DNA of 64,000 bases from Micromonospora sp. NBC_01813 (GTDB taxonomy: Bacteria > Actinomycetota > Actinomycetes > Mycobacteriales > Micromonosporaceae), in NCBI RefSeq assembly GCF_035917335.1, contig NZ_CP109067.1, positions 5,951,001 through 6,015,000 of the forward strand. The letters are read 5' to 3'. Each line of letters begins with the position of its first letter. Position 1 is the stretch's first letter. A program made the position numbers and the translations under genes. The notes under the pieces were generated by a model. That model saw nothing but the letters and a program-made list of their open reading frames with translations, was not told where the DNA came from and did not search any database. Of the stretch, positions 37,093 through 43,993 are shown one piece after another.

Positions 37093-37710
37093 TCACGATC
37101 CTGCCTCGTCTCGCTCCGTCCCTTGGGTGGGCGGGGCGAGCCCGTCGATGAACAGGGCGATCAGGCGATGTACCCGGGGACCAGAGTCATCGGTCGATGC
37201 GGTGGTGAGCAGCGCCAGCACAGCCAGGGACACATCGAACGCGTCGAGGCCGGGCCGAAGACTTCGATCGACGTCGGCTCTTCGCAGGAATCCGGCGACG
37301 ATGTCGGCGATCCGCTGCGCGATCGGCGACGCGGTGATGTCCTCAGACATCCAACTGGACCGCAGCGTGTCCATCATCCCGCGTTTCGCGAGCATGAACG
37401 AGGCGAAGTCCTCGCTCCACGCGGCAAGCGCGGTGCGTGCGTCACCGTGTCGGGTGCGCTGGGCGGCACGCTCAGTGACTTCCTCGACCTTGCTGAGGTA
37501 GACGGCCTCGGCCAGCTCTTCCCTGGTGCCGAAGTGGCGGTACAGCGTGGCGACGCCCACGCCCGCCCGGCGCGCCACCTCGTTCATCGAGATAGGTGTG
37601 TTCGCGTCGTCCGCAGCGGCGAACAGTTCCCGTGCCACGCCGACGATCAGTGTGCGGTTGCGCTCGCGGTCGGCGCGAGCGCGGCGGGGTGACGAGGCTG
37701 GGGTAGACAA
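37093..37710 (-). CDS. TetR-family transcriptional regulator (island)
   Basis: The protein has 205 residues with an N-terminal helix-turn-helix ISMNEVARRAGVGVATLYRHFGTREELAEAVY (about 40-71) preceded by a basic arm (RRARADRERNRT). The C-terminal domain resembles the SbtR/TetR_C subgroup with DITASPIAQRIADIVAGFLRRADVDRSLRPGLDAFDV. It is divergent from a flavoprotein gene across an 80-base region containing an inverted repeat, so it most likely represses that gene and itself. It is part of the ssd-tadA island. Confidence 0.9.
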   Translation of the reverse strand: MSTPASSPRRARADRERNRTLIVGVARELFAAADDANTPISMNEVARRAGVGVATLYRHFGTREELAEAVYLSKVEEVTERAAQRTRHGDARTALAAWSEDFASFMLAKRGMMDTLRSSWMSEDITASPIAQRIADIVAGFLRRADVDRSLRPGLDAFDVSLAVLALLTTASTDDSGPRVHRLIALFIDGLAPPTQGTERDEAGS

Positions 37711-37741
37711 GCGGAGTGCACTCCTCTTATGCTCGAGCTCT

Positions 37742-37764
37742 GAAACGGAACGCCCTTCGTTTCG
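37742..37764 (+). promoter_or_regulatory. Likely TetR operator in the divergent promoter
   Basis: GAAACGGAACG and CTTCGTTTC form an imperfect inverted repeat centred near 37753, of the GGAACG-N5-CGTTTC type common for TetR proteins. It lies between the TetR gene and the flavoprotein gene and upstream of a possible -10 (GAGTATCC at 37764). Confidence 0.5.
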
Positions 37765-37790
37765 AGTATCCCAGATGGGGGCGAAAGCAG

Positions 37791-38501
37791 TTGACCACGC
37801 TCACCGACCGGCTGGCTGATCTTGCCAGCGGTGTACTGCTGGACGCCGCCCAGATCGTCGGCGTCAGTCACCTGCCGGCCGGATTCGTGCGGGTGAAACT
37901 CGCCGCCGAGGCGTTCCGGAAGGCGGCCTGGGCACCAGGCACCAAGCTCCAGATTCGTGCGCAGCGGGGCAGGATGGCGTTGCGCACCTATACGCCCGTC
38001 GACTGGGACCCGGCCCGTGGCGAGGTGGACCTGATCGGGTTCACCCATGCAGGTGGCCCGGGAGCGGAGTGGTTCCGACGGGTGGCGGTCGGCGACACCT
38101 GTCAGGTCCTCGGACCACGCCGCTCGATCGGCCTGCGCGACCTCGCGGGCGCCGTGGTCTTCGTCGGTGACGAGTCCAGCGTGGCGCTCGCCCGCGCGTT
38201 GCACAGCGTGACGAGCAACGCGTCGTACGTCTTCGAGGCGGGCGATCCGGCCGGACTGGTTCAGCTCCTGGCCGGCCTGGGAATCGCCGAGAGGGCAGTG
38301 GTCGTCACCAAGGCTGCGGACCGCACCGAACTGCTCCGGCAGGCGCGAGAGGTCGCCGTCGTGGGACCACGCGTCCTTGTCGTGACCGGCGACGCGGCGA
38401 CAGTTCATGCCGTACGACGCGACAGCCGGAAATGGGCTCACGCTCCCGTGCAGGTAAAAGGCAAGGCTTACTGGGCCGAGGGTCGCACCGGGCTCGACTG
38501 A
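37791..38501 (+). CDS. Siderophore-interacting-type FAD-binding reductase
   Basis: The protein has about 236 residues. The FAD-binding motif RTYTPVDWD near residue 65 and GFTHAGGPGAEWFRRVAVGDTCQVLGPRRS are characteristic of SIP/ViuB-type ferric-siderophore reductases in the ferredoxin-reductase fold. The C-terminal part (VVFVGDESSVALARALHSV and RKWAHAPVQVKGKAYWAEGR) fits the NAD-binding half. TTG 37791 is the preferred start because the frame upstream, back to GTG 37716, crosses the probable TetR operator. It is adjacent to an SDR gene 43 bases downstream, and the pair may form a small redox operon under TetR control. Confidence 0.82.
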   Translation: MTTLTDRLADLASGVLLDAAQIVGVSHLPAGFVRVKLAAEAFRKAAWAPGTKLQIRAQRGRMALRTYTPVDWDPARGEVDLIGFTHAGGPGAEWFRRVAVGDTCQVLGPRRSIGLRDLAGAVVFVGDESSVALARALHSVTSNASYVFEAGDPAGLVQLLAGLGIAERAVVVTKAADRTELLRQAREVAVVGPRVLVVTGDAATVHAVRRDSRKWAHAPVQVKGKAYWAEGRTGLD

Positions 38502-38544
38502 GCGTTGATGGCCGTACCCAAGGCGGAAACTGTGGGAGGTCGAC

Positions 38545-39525
38545 ATGGAGAAAAAGACGGTAATTGTCACGGGTGGCAATGCTGGACTGGGGTACCAATG
38601 CGCCAAGAGCATCGCCGAACGTGACCGCAATTACCATGTCGTGCTGGCCTGCCGTAGCCTGTCGAAAGGCGAAGTCGCCGCTGCGGTACTCACCGAGGAG
38701 ACCAAGAATCCAAACATTTCGACCTTGAGATTGGACCTCGCTTCCCTCTCCTCGGTTCGTGACTTCTGCGCAGAATTCTCCCGGGCGGAAATGCCGCTGC
38801 TCCATTCCGTAGTCTGTAATGCCGGCATCAGTGCTGGTGGTGTGCCCGGCCAGCCTCGCACGACGGACGGCGTCGAGACGATATTCGGCGTGAACCATCT
38901 GGGGCACTTCCTGCTCACCAACCTGCTGCTGAAACACATGAAGCCCGGTGGTCGTGTCGTCTTCGTAGCCAGCGACCTGCACAACCCGCCCCGCTTCTTT
39001 CCGGTCAAGGTAAACTACGGCACCGCAAGGTCGATCGCGGCCCGGAGTGGCCCTGGCATGCAGCAGTACTGCTTGTCGAAGTTGTGCAACATCTACTGCT
39101 GCTACGAGATGTCTCGACTCCTTTCGGAGCAACCCGATCGCCAGATCACGGTGAATGCATTCAACCCTGGTGCAATGGCGGACACTGGGTTTATTAAGCC
39201 GGCGGAGAACGTCATTGTCCGATTCGCAGTGCAGGCGGTTGGTGGCCTCATGGGTGCCCTTATCGGGAAGCAGAGCAACTCGATCGAGTCGGGTTCGGCG
39301 CTCGCCGCACTGGTCACGGAAGCGTCTTACGGTGCAACCACCGGCAGATACTTCGATCGAGGGGTGGAAGTGGCATCATCTGCCCTCTCCTACGATCTGG
39401 GAAACGCCAGAGATCTCTGGGAGACCAGCATGGAGCTATCCGGCTTGAAACAGGAAGAGACCATTTTCGCCTCACCGGGCACTCAGAGCGGGCACAGGCG
39501 GTCGGGTTGTCCACAGGCTGGGTGA
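38545..39525 (+). CDS. Short-chain dehydrogenase (protochlorophyllide reductase-like), tail from repeat
   Basis: This 326-residue SDR has the cofactor motif TGGNAGLGYQCAKS at the N terminus, NAGIS near residue 92 and the catalytic YCLSK near 174. The overall pattern is closest to light-independent relatives of protochlorophyllide oxidoreductase/retinol dehydrogenase; the substrate is unknown. Codon use is visibly less GC-rich than in neighbours. The last codons (GHRRSGCPQAG and stop) are encoded inside a 46-bp DnaA-box repeat, so the natural C terminus seems to have been replaced by insertion. ATG is preceded by GGGAGGT. Confidence 0.83.
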   Translation: MEKKTVIVTGGNAGLGYQCAKSIAERDRNYHVVLACRSLSKGEVAAAVLTEETKNPNISTLRLDLASLSSVRDFCAEFSRAEMPLLHSVVCNAGISAGGVPGQPRTTDGVETIFGVNHLGHFLLTNLLLKHMKPGGRVVFVASDLHNPPRFFPVKVNYGTARSIAARSGPGMQQYCLSKLCNIYCCYEMSRLLSEQPDRQITVNAFNPGAMADTGFIKPAENVIVRFAVQAVGGLMGALIGKQSNSIESGSALAALVTEASYGATTGRYFDRGVEVASSALSYDLGNARDLWETSMELSGLKQEETIFASPGTQSGHRRSGCPQAG

Positions 39526-39538
39526 TCGTTCGGGCGAC
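39493..39538 (+). repeat. Middle copy of DnaA-box repeat (46 bp)
   Basis: CACAGGCGGTCGGGTTGTCC and the following ACAGGCTGGGTGATCGT(T/C)CGGGCG match 40951-40996 with a single mismatch. One complete TTGTCCACA (39507-39515) is present; the first box is cut at its 5' end. The repeat pair bounds the GntR module (39539-40950) like direct repeats around an inserted segment. Confidence 0.8.
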
Positions 39539-39636
39539 AGGTAGCGCCCGTCGCACTCCTTGAGGTGATGCTTCCATCGACTGATCTTGCCGGCGTCTCC
39601 GTCGTCATACGGCCGGTGGTTTCCTGACGCCCCGAG

Positions 39637-39669
39637 CTGCCCTCGGTCCCGTCTGTGGGATCGGGGCAG
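39637..39669 (-). terminator. Hairpin terminator after the GntR gene
   Basis: CTGCCCTCGGTCCC pairs with GGGATCGGGGCAG around a six-base loop with one bulge. The sequence and the following TTCGTA are close to the hairpin behind the island TetR gene, suggesting a shared origin of the two modules. Confidence 0.6.
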
Positions 39670-39676
39670 GTTCGTA

Positions 39677-40090
39677 TTACCTGCCTTCGATCGTGATCCG
39701 GTGTGCGCCGTAGCCCTCGAAGCTGCCGTCAGCGCGGGTCACCAGCACGACCGGTTCGCCTTCGTGAAGCCCATACTTCCGGCGTTCCTCCGGATCGGGC
39801 ATCCTGGACTGCGCCCGGTCGCCGCCACTCAGGGTGACGATGGTCCGTTCCTGCTCGCCCATGACGAACGTCCCGCGACTCTGCACGACCACGATCAAGC
39901 CCTCGCTCCGTAGTTGCTGTAGCGCGCGCCGGACCGTGAGGCGACTCAGCTCGTACTCCTGCACCAGGTGCAGCTCCGAAGGAACTCGCTGACCAGCGGC
40001 AAGCTCGCCCGTACGGATCGCTTGGCGCAGCCGGTCTGCGAGCTGCTTCCACGTAGCGACGTCGGGATCGAAATCGCGTTCTTTGGTCAC
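39677..40090 (-). CDS. GntR-family transcriptional regulator (island)
   Basis: The protein has 137 residues. The winged helix covers ATWKQLADRLRQAIRTGELAAGQRVPSELHLVQEYELSRLTVRRALQQLRSEGLIVVVQSRGTFV (about 12-77), typical for GntR/HutC. Only a stub of about 60 residues follows instead of a full UTRA effector domain, which is the size seen in regulators of actinomycete integrative elements. It is divergent from a three-gene mini-operon, and a strong palindrome lies between them. Confidence 0.87.
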   Translation of the reverse strand: MTKERDFDPDVATWKQLADRLRQAIRTGELAAGQRVPSELHLVQEYELSRLTVRRALQQLRSEGLIVVVQSRGTFVMGEQERTIVTLSGGDRAQSRMPDPEERRKYGLHEGEPVVLVTRADGSFEGYGAHRITIEGR

Positions 40091-40126
40091 AGCGGCAAGT
40101 TAGGTCACTACATGCTGCCGTAGTGT

Positions 40127-40144
40127 TGTGTTGACGTCAATACA
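40127..40144 (+). promoter_or_regulatory. Palindromic GntR operator candidate
   Basis: TGTGTTGACGTCAATACA is an 18-bp palindrome with one mismatched pair and a perfect 10-bp core TTGACGTCAA. It lies 37 bases upstream of the GntR start and just before a possible -10 (TAGAGT, 40150-40155) for the mini-operon. A second dyad, CACTAC-N8-GTAGTG, lies at 40106-40125. Confidence 0.6.
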
Positions 40145-40192
40145 GCACCTAGAGTGACTGTGCCCGTGATGAATCCCTCTCGGAAGGGCTGG

Positions 40193-40381
40193 ATGATGCC
40201 GAGGCACGTTACCTACGAGGCGTACGTGGTCGCGGTGGCCAGGACCTTGGCCAGGCGACATCGGCCGGTGTGGTCCTGGCGCGAGTGGCGGCAGGTTTGC
40301 CGGTGCGGGTCGGCGCTGCCGTGCCGGGCTCGGCATCGGATCCCGATCAACCGGGGGCACTGGCCGGAGGATGGCCGGTGA
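40193..40381 (+). CDS. Small hypothetical protein 1 of GntR module
   Basis: About 62 residues starting MMPRHVTYEAYVVAVARTLARRHRPVWSWREWRQVCRCG; basic, with three cysteines (CRCGSALPC) that could bind a metal. ATG 40193 has GGAAGGG at suitable distance; GTG 40154 is a longer in-frame option. The next ORF starts inside its stop codon (GTGA). No function is recognised; tiny genes of this kind accompany GntR regulators in actinomycete mobile regions. Confidence 0.6.
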   Translation: MMPRHVTYEAYVVAVARTLARRHRPVWSWREWRQVCRCGSALPCRARHRIPINRGHWPEDGR

Positions 40382-40596
40382 GCGTCCACGTTCCTGTCCA
40401 GCCGGCGTGGACCTGTGCGGGGTGCGCGGCCCTGTGGCCGTGTGACACCCGCCGTCAGGAACTGCTCGCCGAGTACGCCGGGGCGAGGGTGTCGCTGTCG
40501 GTGTACATGGCGACGTGCCTGCTCGACGCGATGATCGACTTGGCGGACGACCGGTCTGGCTACCTGTACTGGCGGTTCATGGGTTGGTGGCGCTGA
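40378..40596 (+). CDS. Small Cys-containing hypothetical protein 2 of GntR module
   Basis: The protein has 72 residues with the pattern W-x-C-x2-C-x4-WPC (WTCAGCAALWPC near residue 11) followed by a helical segment (RRQELLAEYAGARVSLSVYMATCLLDAMIDLADD). Similar short proteins are sometimes listed as flavin reductases by annotation transfer, but nothing here supports that. It is translationally coupled on both sides. The cysteines suggest a small zinc-binding protein. Confidence 0.6.
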   Translation: MSVHVPVQPAWTCAGCAALWPCDTRRQELLAEYAGARVSLSVYMATCLLDAMIDLADDRSGYLYWRFMGWWR

Positions 40597-40784
40597 TGTC
40601 GGTGATCCTTCCCGGTGATGAGCACATGCACTTCGAGGATGGCTCGCATCGTTGGTATCCGCCCGACCCGGACGACACCGATCAGAAGGCGTGGGAGGTC
40701 CGCGTACGCGTGCACCAGGACCAGCACCGCGAGGAGAAGGACCCGCCACCGCCCCGTAAGCGCTGGCCCCGACGGTCGATCTAG
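40596..40784 (+). CDS. Small hypothetical protein 3 of GntR module
   Basis: About 62 residues (MSVILPGDEHMHFEDGSHRWYPPDPDDTDQKAWEVRVRV), very polar, acidic in the middle and basic at the end (PPPPRKRWPRRSI). ATG overlaps the previous stop (TGATG). No domain is recognised. A hairpin about 80 bases downstream may end the transcript. Confidence 0.55.
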   Translation: MSVILPGDEHMHFEDGSHRWYPPDPDDTDQKAWEVRVRVHQDQHREEKDPPPPRKRWPRRSI

Positions 40785-40863
40785 GGCGGGGTTGGCGCCG
40801 TCCGCGCGAATGTGACCGCAGGGGTGGGATACCTCTTCGAGCCTGATCCCCTAGGAGGATTTT

Positions 40864-40880
40864 GATCCCCCAAGGGGATC
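40864..40880 (+). terminator. Hairpin after the GntR-module mini-operon
   Basis: GATCCCC (40864-40870) and GGGGATC (40874-40880) form a perfect 7-bp stem with loop CAA, preceded by ATTTT. A related GATCCCC occurs at 40844. It lies between the mini-operon and the tadA-side repeat. Confidence 0.5.
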
Positions 40881-40916
40881 ACGCTGGAACAGAGTTCGGC
40901 TTCTGGCCGGCTGCTG

Positions 40917-41053
40917 CATAGCAGATCGGGTGTGCACGTCGGGGGTTGTCCACAGGCGGTCGGGTTGTCCACAGGCTGGGTGATCGTCCGGGCGTGAGCT
41001 GCCCACCGGCGTCCAGAGTTGCGGCATCGCTCCCCGATCCGCAGGAGGCCCGG
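40917..41053 (+). repeat. Right copy of the ssd upstream region with two DnaA boxes
   Basis: Two TTGTCCACA boxes at 40946-40954 and 40965-40973 are again 19 bases apart. The downstream GTTGCGGCATCGCTCCCCGA and GCAGGAGGCC are shared with the left copy at 35537-35680, which carries an extra TCCGCA. The segment 40951-40996 is also nearly identical to 39493-39538. It ends at the start of the truncated second ssd. Confidence 0.75.
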
Positions 41054-41188
41054 ATGCCGCCGCTCCGCACCAGCACAGTTCAGTCCCGAGGTCTGCCGCC
41101 GGTAGTGACTGTCGACGAAGGTGTCCTCGACGACCTGCGGCGGCGGCTGACTGTGTTCGGGGGCGCGGCTCGGGTGGTGGGGTCGTGA
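41054..41188 (+). pseudogene. Internally deleted second copy of ssd
   Basis: A 44-codon frame reads MPPLRTSTVQSRGLPPVV then TVDEGVLDDLRRRL. This aligns with the intact ssd N terminus MPPPRTDTPQSRRLPLVV then TADEGLLDDLLRLA. The frame then jumps to FGGAARVVGS and stops in a GTGA overlap with tadA, exactly where a full-length ssd should end. Ribosome site AGGAGG is kept. The roughly 320 central codons are missing, so this is a remnant that may still drive coupled translation of tadA. Confidence 0.75.
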
Positions 41189-42414
41189 CGGCGGCAGCGG
41201 CTGGCTCCGGCAGTTCGTCGGGCGGTGGTTCGGCGGGTGCCGGGTCGGTGGCGGCTCGGGTGCGGGAGCGGTTCATCGCCGATGGGGCGGTGGTGACGCC
41301 GGCGTCGGTGGTCAGTGCGGTGCGGGCGGAGCCGGGTGCGGCGTTGTTGGGTGATGCCCGGTTGTTGCGGATCGCCGGTGAGGTGCACGGGGAGTTGGCC
41401 GGTGCCGGGCCGTTGGCTCCGTTGTTGGCCGATGCGCGGGTGACGGATGTGCTGGTGAACGGCACGTCGGTGTGGGTGGATCGCGGCGCTGGTCTGGAGC
41501 GTGCGTCGGTGGTGTTCCGGTCGGTCGACGAGGTGCGCCGGTTGGCGCAGCGGTTGGCGGCTGCGGCGGGGCGTCGGCTCGACGACGGTTGTCCGTACGC
41601 GGATGCTCGGTTGCCGGACGGGACCCGGTTGCATGCGGTGTTGCCGCCGATCGCGGCGACGGGTCCGTATCTGTCGTTGCGGACGTTCCGGCAGCGTCCG
41701 TTCCAGTTGCCGGAGCTGGTCGAGCGGGGCATGGTGCCGGGTCCGTTGGCGGAGTTGCTGCGGGCGGTGGTGGCCGCCCGGTTGGCGTACCTGGTCACCG
41801 GCGGGACGGGGTCGGGCAAGACGACATTGTTGAACACGATGCTCGGGTTGGTGCCGGCTGATGAGCGAATCGTGTTGGTGGAGGATGCCGCCGAGTTGCG
41901 GCCGGAGCATCCGCATGTGATCGGTCTGCAGGCGCGCACGGCGAATGTCGAGGGTGCCGGGACCGTGGGCTTGGGGGAGTTGGTCCGTCAGGCGTTGCGG
42001 ATGCGTCCGGACCGGCTGGTCGTCGGCGAGTGCCGAGGCGCCGAGGTGGTCGACCTGCTGGCAGCGCTCAACACCGGCCACGAGGGTGGCGCCGGCACGC
42101 TGCACGCCAACGCGGCCGGCGACGTGCCGGCCCGGTTGGAGGCGTTGGGGCTGCTCGGCGGGCTGCCCCGGCCCGCGCTGCACGCCCAGATGGCCGCCGC
42201 GATCCAGGTCGTCGTCCACCTTCGTCGGGTGGCCAACCGCCGCATGGTGGACGCGGTGTGCCTGCTGACGCCGGAAGGTCCGCAGCATCTGGTGACCGTC
42301 GCGCCAGCCTGGCGGTACGGGCACGGCCGGCAGCCCGCTGGCGACACCCTCGCCCGCCTGTTCGTCGAGCGTGGGGTGGCGGTCCCGGCGCTGCTTCGGG
42401 ACGGATCCCGATGA
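41185..42414 (+). CDS. tadA: TadA-type pilus-assembly ATPase (CpaF)
   Basis: This 409-residue secretion ATPase powers assembly of Flp/Tad pili. It shows Walker A GGTGSGKTTLLN (about residue 206), the VLVEDAAELRPEHPHVIGLQAR segment, Walker B RLVVGECRG (about 276), and ALNTGHEGGAGTLHANAAGDVPARLE near 293. GTG overlaps the stop of the ssd remnant. The 5' two thirds (to about 42000) use many G/T-ending codons, while the 3' part is C-ending like its neighbours, suggesting recombination within the gene. It is followed by tadB through ATGA. Confidence 0.93.
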   Translation: MTAAAAGSGSSSGGGSAGAGSVAARVRERFIADGAVVTPASVVSAVRAEPGAALLGDARLLRIAGEVHGELAGAGPLAPLLADARVTDVLVNGTSVWVDRGAGLERASVVFRSVDEVRRLAQRLAAAAGRRLDDGCPYADARLPDGTRLHAVLPPIAATGPYLSLRTFRQRPFQLPELVERGMVPGPLAELLRAVVAARLAYLVTGGTGSGKTTLLNTMLGLVPADERIVLVEDAAELRPEHPHVIGLQARTANVEGAGTVGLGELVRQALRMRPDRLVVGECRGAEVVDLLAALNTGHEGGAGTLHANAAGDVPARLEALGLLGGLPRPALHAQMAAAIQVVVHLRRVANRRMVDAVCLLTPEGPQHLVTVAPAWRYGHGRQPAGDTLARLFVERGVAVPALLRDGSR

Positions 42415-43274
42415 GCTGGGTGAGCAGGCCGGCCCAGTCGTGGATGCGCCGCCGCCGGGTGCTGGCCGCCGCCGCTGGGCCAATGGGCCGCGTCGTTACC
42501 GCTGGGCCAATGGGCCGCGCCGTCGTTGCCACCCAGGCATCGGGCCACTCCTCGGGCCGCACGGCCCCCGCACCAGCGGCGTCGCGGTCGCACGCGTTGG
42601 CAGCCCGGCTCCAGACGCTGACGGCCCGGCTGGCGGCAGGGCCGGCCCGGCTCTGGCACGACGCACAGCGCAGTCCTGGTCGGACCGTTGTCGCTGCCGT
42701 CGTCAGTGGCGGCCTGCTCGCCGGGTGGTTCGGCGGGGTGGTGGCGGGCCTCGTGATCGCCGCGTACGTCTGGCTCGGTGTCCGGGCGCTGCTCGCCAGC
42801 CGGGGCGCACACCGGCGGCAGGCGCTGCGCGTCCGGCAGCTCGACGCACTGGCGGCACTCGCCGCCGACCTGCGCGCAGGGCTGCCGACCGGGCAGCCGG
42901 CGTTGCCCGGCTCGGCGGGGGAATCCGCTGACGGCCGGCTCGACCGGTTGGCAACGGCGGCGGTCCGGTTGGCGGAGCGGACGGGAGCCCCACTGGCGGA
43001 GCTGATCGAGCGGATCGAGACCGACGCGCGGGCGCTGGACCGGGCGCGGGAGGCGGCCGCCGCCCAGGCAGCGGGCTCCCGGGTGACCGCCTGGCTGCTG
43101 GCTGGTCTGCCGGCCGGCGGGATCGCCCTCGGGTACGGCATCGGCGTGGACCCGCTGGCGGTGCTGCTCCGCACGCCGATCGGTGCGGCCTGTGCGTTGG
43201 GTGCCGTCGCCCTGCAGATCACCGGCCTGATCTGGACGGAACGGTTGAACAAGGCACCCGAGGGAGCCGGCTGA
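42411..43274 (+). CDS. tadB: TadB-like pilus-assembly membrane protein
   Basis: This protein of about 287 residues has a type II secretion F domain. An N-terminal region of about 75 low-complexity residues contains a duplicated AGPMGR motif, encoded by a 21-base sequence repeated at 42472 and 42499. Two helices follow (TVVAAVVSGGLLAGWFGGVVAGLVIAAYVWL), then the cytoplasmic helical domain (QLDALAALAADLRAGLPTGQPAL) and the C-terminal pair of helices. It partners TadC as the inner-membrane platform. Both ends overlap neighbours. Confidence 0.85.
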   Translation: MSWVSRPAQSWMRRRRVLAAAAGPMGRVVTAGPMGRAVVATQASGHSSGRTAPAPAASRSHALAARLQTLTARLAAGPARLWHDAQRSPGRTVVAAVVSGGLLAGWFGGVVAGLVIAAYVWLGVRALLASRGAHRRQALRVRQLDALAALAADLRAGLPTGQPALPGSAGESADGRLDRLATAAVRLAERTGAPLAELIERIETDARALDRAREAAAAQAAGSRVTAWLLAGLPAGGIALGYGIGVDPLAVLLRTPIGAACALGAVALQITGLIWTERLNKAPEGAG

Positions 43275-43978
43275 TGGCCGGCCGTCGGGCGGTCCCGGCG
43301 CAGCGGGGCGGCGGCCCGATCACAGCGATCGCCGCTCGTCGGCGGCTCAGGCGGTTGTTCGGGGTGCCCGACACGCCAGCTGGGACGCAACGCCTGGTCC
43401 GGCCGGTCGCGGTGCTCGCCGGGGTCGCGGTGCTGGTGCTCGGCGGCGGTTGGGTCTTCGTCCCGGTGGGCCTCGCGGTCGCCGTGGGCCTGGACCGGCT
43501 GTTGCGGCGGATCGAGCCGCCGGGGGCGCGTCGGCAGCGGCTGCGGGAAGCGGCCGACCTGCCGCTGGCCGCCGACCTGTTGGCGGCGGCACTGCGCGCC
43601 GGGGCTCCGGTGGACGGCGCTGGCGTCGCGGTCGCCGAGGCAGTGGCCGGGCCGCTCGGGGTCAGGCTGGGCCGGGTGGCCCGCGCGTTGCGGCTCGGAG
43701 CCGAGCCGGCGGACGCCTGGCAGCCGTTGGCCGAGGTGCCGGCCGGCGAGCGGATCGGCGCTGCCGCGATCCGCTCCGCCGCCAGCGGGGCAGCTCTCGC
43801 CGGCGCGTTGGCCCGGGTCGCCGACGACCTGCGGGCGGGCCGGTCGGCGGCCGCCGAGGCACAGGCACGCCGCGCCGGAGTGCTGATCGTGCTGCCACTC
43901 GGGCTGTGTTTCCTGCCCGCCTTCATTCTCGCCGGCCTGGTGCCGGTGATCGTCGCCGTCCTCGGCGACGTCCTCTGA
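43274..43978 (+). CDS. tadC: TadC-like pilus-assembly membrane protein
   Basis: This 234-residue F-domain protein has two N-terminal helices (residues about 43-72), a cytoplasmic helical core (ADLPLAADLLAAALRAGAPVDGAGVAVAEAV) and a C-terminal hydrophobic stretch (VLIVLPLGLCFLPAFILAGLVPVIVAVLG). Its ATG overlaps the tadB stop. It forms the platform with TadB. The next gene, a Flp-type pilin, starts 15 bases later behind GGAAAGGAG. Confidence 0.85.
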   Translation: MAGRRAVPAQRGGGPITAIAARRRLRRLFGVPDTPAGTQRLVRPVAVLAGVAVLVLGGGWVFVPVGLAVAVGLDRLLRRIEPPGARRQRLREAADLPLAADLLAAALRAGAPVDGAGVAVAEAVAGPLGVRLGRVARALRLGAEPADAWQPLAEVPAGERIGAAAIRSAASGAALAGALARVADDLRAGRSAAAEAQARRAGVLIVLPLGLCFLPAFILAGLVPVIVAVLGDVL

Positions 43979-43993
43979 GGAAAGGAGTCCATC

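Noticed and set aside
36773-40950. Reading the island as a complete integrative conjugative element or prophage.
   Set aside because: No integrase, replication, FtsK-type transfer or phage structural gene is present, so only small modules can be supported.
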